Shown in pieces: positions 40,722 through 48,299 of a stretch of DNA of 64,000 nt. A model generated the notes under the pieces. The model had not been told where the DNA came from. It worked only from the letters and a program-made list of their open reading frames with translations, and ran no database searches. A program made the translations under genes and the position numbers. How positions within the stretch are numbered: position 1 is the stretch's first letter; each line of letters starts with the position of its first letter. The DNA is from Plumapathes pennacea (Eukaryota; Cnidaria; Anthozoa; Antipatharia; Myriopathidae): contig OZ038468.1 of assembly GCA_964036295.1 (NCBI GenBank), positions 5,452,501 to 5,516,500 on the forward strand, in the 5' to 3' direction.

Positions 40722-40812
40722 AACAAGTTTGTTTTATTTTGAAGTCATGTAAACAAACATGAATAAAAAACACAGTTTTCAAAATCAACTTGTGTTTACC
40801 ATTTCTTCGTCC

Positions 40813-41271
40813 TTAATCAACTAAACTTAATTTATAACACGCTTCTTTAAACAGTTCTTGTTGCTCCTCCATCCAGTCGCTCTCATCCCAGTACTTGTTC
40901 ATCAATTCAAGCTGGCGATCACTGTACCGTGCAGCCCGTAGAACGCTCATTTCATTCCAGATATATCGCTGCTTGTCGCGTTCTTTTCCCTTCACCCAGG
41001 GTTTATTAATAGCCGCGTCTTCTCTCCACTTTTTTCGCTGGTCATGAATCAAATCATGCAACTCTCGAAAATCAACCAAATCATCGTTAGCCGTCAACTC
41101 TTCGTATTTTCGTCTCCCCACATATTTCAAGCTGACTTTTCCAATGACCGCAGCAGGTCTTAATATTCTCCTTCTCTTCTTTACAATTTTTTCCTTCTTC
41201 TTCTCCTTCTCCTCTGTCTCTTCTCCCTTCTCCATTTTAACTTTCTTCGGAACCGACTCGCTCACCTCCAT
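40813..41271 (-). CDS. Lys/Glu-rich protein of unknown function
   Basis: 152 residues from ATG 41,271 (MEVSESVPKK). The N-terminal 40 residues are nearly all Lys, Glu and Arg (EKKKEKIVKKRRRILRP), nuclear-signal-like. The C-terminal part is folded-looking (VDFRELHDLIHDQRKKW). A tRNA-like structure lies 110-165 bases upstream on the same strand. It converges with the coiled-coil gene ending at 40,721. No family recognised. Confidence 0.5.
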   Translation of the reverse strand: MEVSESVPKKVKMEKGEETEEKEKKKEKIVKKRRRILRPAAVIGKVSLKYVGRRKYEELTANDDLVDFRELHDLIHDQRKKWREDAAINKPWVKGKERDKQRYIWNEMSVLRAARYSDRQLELMNKYWDESDWMEEQQELFKEACYKLSLVD

Positions 41272-41380
41272 CTCAAAAGACAACAAACAACATCTGATTC
41301 AAATTTTATTTTCTGATTTCTATTTATGAACTCTTTTCGAAAATCGTGTGATGTTGTGTCAGAAGACCGCATAGTTTATA

Positions 41381-41434
41381 GATTTCCCGCCGGAATCGAA
41401 CCGACCTCTCCGAAGAGAGTACCAGAAGAGAAAT
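41381..41434 (-). ncRNA. tRNA-like structure without D and anticodon arms
   Basis: On the minus strand the segments join without spare bases: ATTTCTC (41,434-41,428), an 8-nt linker, a 5-bp hairpin CTCTC-TTCG-GAGAG (41,419-41,406), a T-arm GTCGG-TTCGATT-CCGGC (41,405-41,389), GGGAAAT (41,388-41,382) pairing with the first segment over 7 bp with one G-U pair, and an unpaired C. GGTTCGATTCC is a perfect RNA polymerase III B-box, and the A-box is poor. A TTTT stretch follows about 36 bases downstream. It might be a viral small RNA, a processing signal, or the remnant of a SINE. Transcription is not shown. Confidence 0.45.
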
Positions 41435-41540
41435 TTTTGTGTGCGGTCAATGTATGCACATGTTGTTTGCTTTTTTTATTTTTTACTTACAAGAAAGGCA
41501 AAAGATCAAAAACGACAAAAGGACAAAAAAGACAAAATAA

Positions 41541-42328
41541 CTAAGAAAGGCCATAGTTGTGTTCGGCATCAGCTCTGCAGAAACAATGCTGAGCCCCATG
41601 CTGGCAAGTTGGCCGGTCAAACGCTGAACATGGCTGGCCCTCGTGGCTGGTCGTCGTTTCCGTCAGCGCGCTGAATGCGTCCAACAAATTTTGTACAGCC
41701 ATTGCTGTCCCCCGGAACTCATCCTCCGTGATGATACGTGGCCCGGCTTCGTCCTCGGAATCCATGAGGATCGATCTTCCCTGTGATCGCCCCTCGCACC
41801 AGGCTTGAACAGGGTCGTCATCTTCACCGGTAAATGGTGCAGTACTATAAAATAAAAAAACATGAATGAAAAATGCAAAAAAACATAAACATCATTTTTA
41901 ATTCAAGTTACTTACGCATAGCTGTCAAAGCTAAACTCCGATCCGGTGGCGACAGCATCGCTCAGCATCGGATTAACATCCACATCCTTCAAGGCCTCGA
42001 GCATCTCTGCACCGGTGTCCGACGACATCAACGGACTTAGGCCGCTGTGTTCCGACGATGACTCATGGCTGCTATTAACCGTAAGAATGGACCAATCAAC
42101 AGTTGCACGATCCACCGCGTCACTGACCACTTGCTTTACTGTTGCGTTAATCGCCGGCCTTGTGGGGCACTCGTCCATGTAGTGAACTCCGGCGTGAGCC
42201 GGACAACCTGGATCCTCGCATAACCTTGCCGGAGAGATCGTCTTTAGTACACGTACGAGTTTCCCGAAGCATTCTTTCCCACCTGGGAGGAGAAATGGCT
42301 CCAATTCATACGCTACCTCTAGCGCCAT
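41541..42328 (-). CDS. Acidic Cys/His-containing protein, two exons
   Basis: Spliced as complement(join(41541..41844,41916..42328)), 238 codons plus stop. The 71-nt intron has GTAAGTAAC and TTTTTTTATTTTATAG, and joining keeps the frame. The N-terminal region has CEDPGCPAHAGVHYMDEC, a possible zinc site. The centre is acidic and Ser-rich (GEDDDPV, SEDEAG). The C-terminus has CQHGAQHCFC. The style is that of a transcriptional activator or adaptor, but no domain was recognised. It is divergent from the TM/HUH-like genes across the promoter with heat-shock elements. Confidence 0.65.
41845..41915 (-). other. 71-nt intron in the acidic protein gene
   Basis: GTAAGT donor and T-rich acceptor. The length equals that of the FAM72-like gene intron at the other end of the element. 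Stops inside it in the relevant frames support removal. Confidence 0.75.
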
Positions 42329-42882
42329 CTCCTCTCAGGTCATCTCGGAAAGGTCTTTAGCCATCTTTTCTTTCTTTTCTTTGTGGATTAATCGCGAACG
42401 AAATGATCTGATTGTGAACCTAATCAAAAAGGTGTCGAATTTCATGCGCGAGTGGTTTTTATACTAGCTGTCAAAAAATCCAGTTTCAAACCTGTTTTAA
42501 CTCCCCCACCACTCACAACCAAGAACGATTTCGCGCCTAAATTACCATGTGCTCGCTTTGATTGACAGATAAGCTACTGCTCCAATCAGAACTGTACACA
42601 TTCCACACCACGTGGAGGCCAACTCAAACCGGTCTGTAAGTAGTTTTCCGCCGCTCTGTAAAGTAGTTTTCCGGACAAAACCCATTATAATGCCAAAGAA
42701 CTTTCTACAACTTTCTATTTCTAGAACTTTCTAGAACAACAACCCCACGTGGGATTCTTTTACTAATGAACTCATTAGCGGCGTCAACAAGTTTATTTTT
42801 AAAACCCACATGGGATAGTTGCACGTAAAAAACCTTTATAAACAGCTTTTTTAAATATAACATTAACAAACTCGTTATTTCC
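42329..42882. promoter_or_regulatory. Divergent promoter with heat-shock-element array and E-boxes
   Basis: TTCTAGAACTTTCTAGAA at 42,719-42,736 is a perfect alternation TTCnnGAAnnTTCnnGAA, with further GAA/TTC units just upstream (from 42,698). CACGTG occurs at 42,609-42,614 and 42,746-42,751, and a CACATG variant follows near 42,808. TTTATAAACAG near 42,835 may be the TATA box for the rightward genes. Confidence 0.65.
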
Positions 42883-42978
42883 ATGTCCATATCGGAGTTG
42901 ACGGAATACTTTATTTTTATTATCGCATTTATTTTTGCATGCTGGCTTCGCTGGCTGGTACAACATGATCGGAATTAG
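42883..42978 (+). CDS. Possible 31-residue single-pass membrane peptide
   Basis: ATG 42,883 (MSISELTEYF) to TAG 42,976-42,978. Residues about 10-27 (FIFIIAFIFACWLRWLV) form a plausible transmembrane helix with Trp/Arg at its end. It is the first ATG after the TATA box and overlaps the start of the next gene, so it could be a small viral membrane protein or an upstream ORF controlling the next gene. Confidence 0.35.
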   Translation: MSISELTEYFIFIIAFIFACWLRWLVQHDRN

Positions 42979-43622
42979 CGCTAAACTAAACGATGTTGAA
43001 TGGAGTGATTACATCGTCTCACGGACCCCGGTAATTATCCCGTGGATGATGGTTCACCAACTCGAACTAGAAGAACAGAAACTATCCTACATCATCCTAG
43101 AAGACAACGACCGCGTCCACTTCCATGTCCTACTAGCAAGCCCCTCGAAACCCGAACGCTTCCTGACCTGGCTAAACGACAACTGCCGAGATGCTCGCAA
43201 AACACTGCCTAACAGCCAATGCATCCGCTGCATCTACGCCATGTTGCGTGACGTACAACGCCGCAAATTCAACATGGTCGTCACCAACTATCCCACCGCT
43301 CGAGACTACTATGAAAAAATCGAGAATCCCTCCTACACAGATGCCTTCAACATCGACTCAGAAATCGCTACCGGTGTGGTCAAACAGATTGAAGGCATCG
43401 TCAACGACGTCGAGAACGGGAAATATGCAACAGCCCGCCCCCCCGACGGATGTACCATCACTCCTACTCCAAGACACGTTATCTATCCTGTTGGACAGTT
43501 ATTGTCTCCTATGCGGTCGTTACCAAAATCTGGTTCACCAAACTCGGCCTTTTTGCCCCAGCTGTGAAGACCGCCGTTTTACTGGTTTAAACGGCTTTTC
43601 CTGTAAAGGACATGGCAAATAA
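42965..43622 (+). pseudogene. HUH-like motif protein with C-terminal zinc ribbon, frame switch
   Basis: ATG 42,965 (MIGISAKLND). VHFHVLLASP (residues 51-60) has the H-hydrophobic-H-hydrophobic pattern of motif II in HUH endonucleases. DYYEKIE about 60 residues later could supply the Tyr-x-x-Lys of motif III, and SYIILED just upstream fits a strand before it. At a C7 run (about 43,440) the useful frame changes. The other phase gives a clean zinc ribbon (YCLLCGRY, then FCPSCEDRRF) ending at 43,622. The HUH assignment rests on short motifs only; rolling-circle Rep, transposase or an unrelated fold are all possible. AATAAA overlaps the end. Confidence 0.4.
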
Positions 43623-43863
43623 AAACTTTTATTTCTTCACTCTGTCTCGGGTGGTGCGCTGTGGCGCCCTGTGTAATCTCTTATTCCCTCTAACCCGCAA
43701 CCCTTCTCAACTTTCCACAGTTCGAATCCCCGGTCCGACAATGACCAAAAATAAAATTAACCCACCGAGGCAAAAAAGGCCTGACCTCACTATGGTAAGT
43801 AAAACTCCTATTTCCCCCACTACCCCCTCTCCCCAGGGCGCCCTTTGCACACCCCTTTTTTCC
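43623..43863. other. Right subterminal region of the Polinton
   Basis: No gene supported. It contains a poly(A) signal, a GTTCGAATCCCC word resembling a tRNA T-loop without matching stems, and CCCC-rich tracts leading into the right TIR. Confidence 0.4.
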
Positions 43864-43980
43864 ACTTCCGGCCAACCCTTCTCCCCACCCTCCCCTCCCC
43901 CTCAGTTCCCCCTCCTACAGTGACAAAATAAGGCATCTCATTAGTATGCAAAGTGGGGCATTTTCCAGACACCATACTAC
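43864..43980 (-). repeat. Right terminal inverted repeat of the Polinton
   Basis: 117 bp, the inverse of 11,735-11,921 minus a 69-bp inner insertion there. The C-rich stretch 43,883-43,901 is the inverse of the G-quadruplex motif of the left end. The outermost base differs from the left end. Confidence 0.9.
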
Positions 43981-43987
43981 GACTACG
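43981..43987. repeat. Polinton target-site duplication, right
   Basis: GACTACG directly follows the right terminus and repeats 11,728-11,734. The sequence after it continues as in unit 1 after 9,304. Confidence 0.8.
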
Positions 43988-45730
43988 TATGCGCATGTCA
44001 GTGACGTCAAACCAGGGTTGCGTCCCAATGTCGTACCCAGACCCTCTGGGCTCTAGACTGTTTACAAACGTTTTGGGCACAATGGCATAATGGCAAACTG
44101 AAATCTAGGCCAAACAAGGTAAGTTCTCCACATACCGGTGTTGACCAAGACTTTCGTGACTGTAATGTATTTTTTGTAATGATTTATGTGACGCAGCTTC
44201 TTGTGATAAACATCGATTGTTCGGTTTCCGTGAATGTGGAAGCTGATGTAAATGGCCATTCCATTTTATATCCCCCAATTAAGGGTCTTCTAATAAGAGC
44301 CCCTTGGATATGACCCCGTATTCCCTATCAAAAGTGGCAGTTTAGAAATAGCTTCTGTTTCGCACAGATTATAAAACACAATAGAAAATGCAATCGAGCG
44401 TAAGTCGCCCCTCGTGGTAGGCAGATCGCATCGAGTTGTCTATTTTACTGTTCGTTTGAGGAACTGTTCACCGAGAATATCGTACAATTGTTATCAAAGA
44501 ATCCCCTTTTTTTGTAGTCATACTGCTCTACACAGGAAAGCGAAGATTAGAGGAGAGAATACATCATAGAACAACTGAGCAACCACGTGATTTGCCTTTC
44601 ACGCCAATTTGCTAAGGTTATTAGCTTTCTTTGGGGATCTTTGATATTTAAGTCTTTTTGCATGTATCTTTTAGAAGATTTGAGTGGTTCCATCTTGAGT
44701 GTGTGGCTCAGTGGTGAGACGGAGTCGTTTTGTGATCAAACGCTTTTGTTTTTAGGCTTAAAAATGGCAACAAAATTTAGACTTAACCCGGGGTTAGCTT
44801 AATCTTGCTTCGAACACCCGGGTCCAGTTGTTTTTGGGAGATTACCCATCTTCAGCCTTGTCCTGTTCGAAGGCTTACACATCTTGTGCTCCCTATCCAA
44901 CCTGTTGAACATAAAGGTTACTGCCAGTAATATGGGCAACATATTATTGCAAAACTTGTCATGTAAGTTGTACCATAATATTGCGCTTATTACAATCATG
45001 TTGCAAGTTGCAGTGAGATGTTGCAGGAAGATGTGGTAATATGCACAATGTTATATCACACACAACAATTTATGGATTTCAGCTGTTTTGTTAAAACTAG
45101 ATCAAGAATACATTAAGTGACTGTCTAATGTTGTTTTTGCACATTCCCCCTTGCCGGAGTTGAACCAGCAAACACCATTCTGGTGTAACCACTGAGGGTA
45201 ATGTGTGCGTCTCCTATGTATGTATGTGAGTAGGTTCCTGTGTTTGGCTGGTTTTTGTCTGTGGTGTAACATGCTTGTACAAAGGCCTATTGCTTTTATT
45301 TCGATCCAGACTTCAGAAACAGACTGAAGTCTGGCACGCCCAAGGGGGTTGGTTACCCCAAGCTTGTGTTGACCCAGAAACAGCCTTTAGTGTTTCCTAA
45401 GAATGATCAGAGGAAATAAAAGTTACAATGACTGTTTTGGTGTTTTTAGGCCTTTACCGTGCATTGATAAGATGCAAGGATTATATGCATAATTATTATA
45501 TACATTACTCGTCCGTAGTATTTACAAGTCGCAAAGATTATATACATATTATATATACATATATACATGTGGTTAGAGGGTAAATTACTCATCTGTGATA
45601 TTTACAAGACACAAGGCCTGTTCTACTGCTGGCATGTTGTTGGGGGAGCCGCTTTCCAGAACTTGGACAATGCGGGCCAGCACCTTAGGAAATAAACAAC
45701 ACTCCTTAACAATCATATTATAAAGAGGTT

Positions 45731-46077
45731 ATTACACGGGAAGGAGTGCAATACGGCGGAGTATTTTTACGAGTCAGTTTTATTTTTTCAAGCCTGCTTC
45801 AGGCAAGAAAAATTAAAACTGATGAGTAAAAATACAGCCGTATTGCACGACTTTTCGTGTAATAAATTGTTTATTATACGACAAACAAAGCAGGGCAAAT
45901 GTTCTTGTCGCACGCAAAATAAAACAAAAAATTATGCGTTCATAAACTTTGCATGCGAAAATTGATCACGTAAGCTAATAAACCAGTTGATCTGGTTCCT
46001 GACGAGTGCAATACGCTCCCATCTTTGCACTCGTTTTGGCCCGTATTTGCACTCGAAAATGTGAAGTCATGTAATAA
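45731..46077. mobile_element. MITE-like element, copy 3
   Basis: The counterpart of 11,052-11,402 in unit 2, with the same TTACACGGGAAGG left end and CATGTAATAA right end. Confidence 0.6.
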
Positions 46078-46160
46078 ATTTGCATATGTTTCAAACCACT
46101 GTATGAGTGATGTGGTATCTATGTATTGACTTGTAACACATATTTGTTATTCTATTTCAG

Positions 46161-46336
46161 ACCTGGTCAGAGTACAGTGGCCTCCAGTATGCATTCCGTG
46201 GACTGGGATCATATTGGAGGAGCAGTTCCTCCCCGGCACTGACATTCCTCCTGGTCCTGACCCATACTTCATCCATCCGCACCCTGAACTTGCAATTGGT
46301 ACGCTGCTGTACAGTTTTGGAATACTTCCGATGTAG
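46161..46336 (+). CDS. Putative terminal exon of a duplicated host gene (copy 2)
   Basis: Same splice acceptor and phase as 11,486-11,658, ending at TAG 46,334-46,336. It has one extra codon (TGG) after GTACAG. Both copies contain DPYFIHPHPELAIGTLLY. Differences include Arg to Pro and Asn to Ser changes, so constraint is not proven. Confidence 0.35.
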
Positions 46337-46529
46337 TGTAAAAGGCCAGGATCTTGGGATTCAAAATGCATTTGAAGAGAGGATTAATTTGACTTGTTTA
46401 CTCTATATAGGGGCTAATTCAACAAATATTATTTTAAAAGACAGTGTATTTCAAGTTGGACCATTGCTTGAGTACCTCTTGATGGACTCATCAAATGGAA
46501 CAAGAGACAAAACAACCACAACAAAGGGC

Positions 46530-48263
46530 TTAGTTACCATCATTCAGTAACCTCCCTAAACCAATTTTGCACTTCTTGCCATCCACGGAAAGCCTTTGCT
46601 GCTGCCATGTGAATTCCAACGTGTAGTCTCCGCTGGCGCCAGAGGCATTCTCGAAAGGTGCGGATGGAGCGTATGAACACACCCAGGTGTTTGACGGGAT
46701 TGCTTTCATGGTAAACAGCCCATTACCTGTGTCCACGTTGCCAAACCCTGTGACCTTGCTCTTCATGATTTTAAGAGCGCTCTCTCCAGTCCTACATGAT
46801 AGAAAGCAATGGAAGACCCATTAGTTAATTAGAAAGTGTGTTTACTTGTGTCTTTTTGTCTGTTGTGGGGTACCTCTCAAGAAGTATCCTGAATCCATAT
46901 GGTGATTGACTTGTTGTGGCCTTTTGCTCATTGATTGATCTGCCACGTCCAGAATCCTGCAGTGTCTTGAGTGCCTGCCGCTCTTGCCATGGGAAGTTTG
47001 TGATTCGGATGTTATCATTCACAAACATGACAGAAAAGCCTGTTGAGTATAAACTTTGAACATATCGAACATTAAAAACAGAAAACAGCTGATCAGTAAG
47101 ATGTTGTTCGTCAGCAGTGCTCCGGGGGACAAGGTTGTGACTTGCCCCACACCAGATAGGACCAACTTTGTTGGTTTTGGCAATATTCTGAAGAGAAAGA
47201 AGGCGTTGGTCCTGACAGAACTTTGTAAAAACGAAACTAGCACCTGAAAGCACAAGGAAAGAATTTAGATTGACAAGAAATGGATTCTCCAAAGTTGCAT
47301 CCGCAGGGTTGGACAGAGACATCACTCGTCCCCTCAGCCTCTCCGAAGAAACCATTTGTCTGTAAGTGGAGATGACTTCGAGGGCTTCATCAGAGGGTCT
47401 GCAACAACAGAAACAACAAAACTTTATTCACACTTCATTTACATATATTTTACAAAAGAATAAGAATTAATCAAATAGTGCTAGGAAGCCTGAAAAATAG
47501 CATCAGACTATCTTTAAACTGCCTAACTGCAGGTCCAAGCCACCCAATACTCCCTGATGGGACGTTTATAGATGTCCACTGGTTCTGTACTACCATCTGA
47601 GGGGATTTCATGGTGTAACTGCCCATTGCCTGTGGATACGAATGTTTCTAGAAAGAAGAAAAGCAGTGTCATGCTGTGATGTCCAGTAAATTTGTGGTAT
47701 AGTGCTCTATTGTCATCATGCATGTAATGGACAGCTGCCAACTTGGGTGCGTCAATGTGTGCAAGTCTGGTGTATTTGCAAGACCCCATTGGGTGTTCTG
47801 ATGTAGGGTTGACACCAATGACCAAACCATCACCATCATTCACAAGAACCTGCTCTATGGGGATGGTTGTGGAAAGGTGTACAGGTCCTTTGTCTGCACC
47901 CAAACGGAATGGACAGCTCATGGTGAAGGACTGGTGGAGGTCTGCATTGACTTTTGCTGTGGTAAGGTAAATGAGAGACCCTTTTAATGTAGTTAAGTAA
48001 TGAATCCCATAAATGCTCTAATAAGCCCCCCTGGAAAGGGGGGTTATTTGTAAAGATGAAAAGACAAAAAGAGGTACTGTATTCCTGGTCAACAAAATAC
48101 TATGTGAACAATCGTTCATGTCCTGGAAAATTATGACCTTGTATGGTGCATTCAAACTCAGGGAAATGTAAAGTTGAAAAATATATCTCAAGGCATCTAA
48201 TGCACTTATTTCAAAAATTGACCTTGTAAAGGTACCTCTGCAGGTCATTTATACAATAGGATC

Positions 48264-48299
<36 letters not shown>

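Larger units (their letters stand above)
11735..43980. mobile_element. Polinton/Maverick virus-like transposon (32.2 kb, LINE-interrupted)
   Basis: Bounded by inverted terminal repeats (AGTAGTATGGTGTC... at left, its inverse at right) and a GACTACG target duplication. Inside are integrase with chromodomain, protein-primed PolB, packaging ATPase, adenain-type protease and double-jelly-roll capsid gene, the hallmark set of Polintons, plus three paralogous structural genes and many accessory genes. A LINE occupies about 29,556-34,020. Several core genes carry stops, frame changes or deletions, so this copy is probably not autonomous as assembled. Accessory genes at both ends are unusual: Fic, FAM72-like, HUH-like. 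Confidence 0.95.
43981..46382 (+). repeat. Host tandem duplication, unit 2 (right part)
   Basis: Continuation of unit 2 after the Polinton. It matches 9,298-11,704 with few differences (small indels near 43,993 and 44,270, single substitutions). It includes the SINE-like segment (about 45,148-45,220) and MITE copy 3 (45,731-46,077). Confidence 0.9.

Noticed and set aside
40813-41271. Possible paralogy between this protein and 15,252-15,884 (shared (V/I)D(F/Y)xxxHxxI...KW)
   Set aside because: Only one short motif agrees by eye; too weak without a profile comparison.
41326-41544. Rightward ORF over the tRNA-like structure
   Set aside because: No ordinary composition or promoter. The frame is explained by the tRNA-like sequence and Lys/Thr-rich A tracts.
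43720-43745. GTTCGAATCCCCGGTCCGAC word suggesting a tRNA near the right end
   Set aside because: The T-loop is good, but the 5' half of the T-stem and the acceptor stem do not pair and no D or anticodon arm is visible.
47523-47921. Possible second SET-like exon (STGNGQLHHEIP resembling TGNGLFTMKAIP)
   Set aside because: The similarity is limited to a few residues and the rest lacks SET features. It may be an old duplicated exon but cannot be supported.
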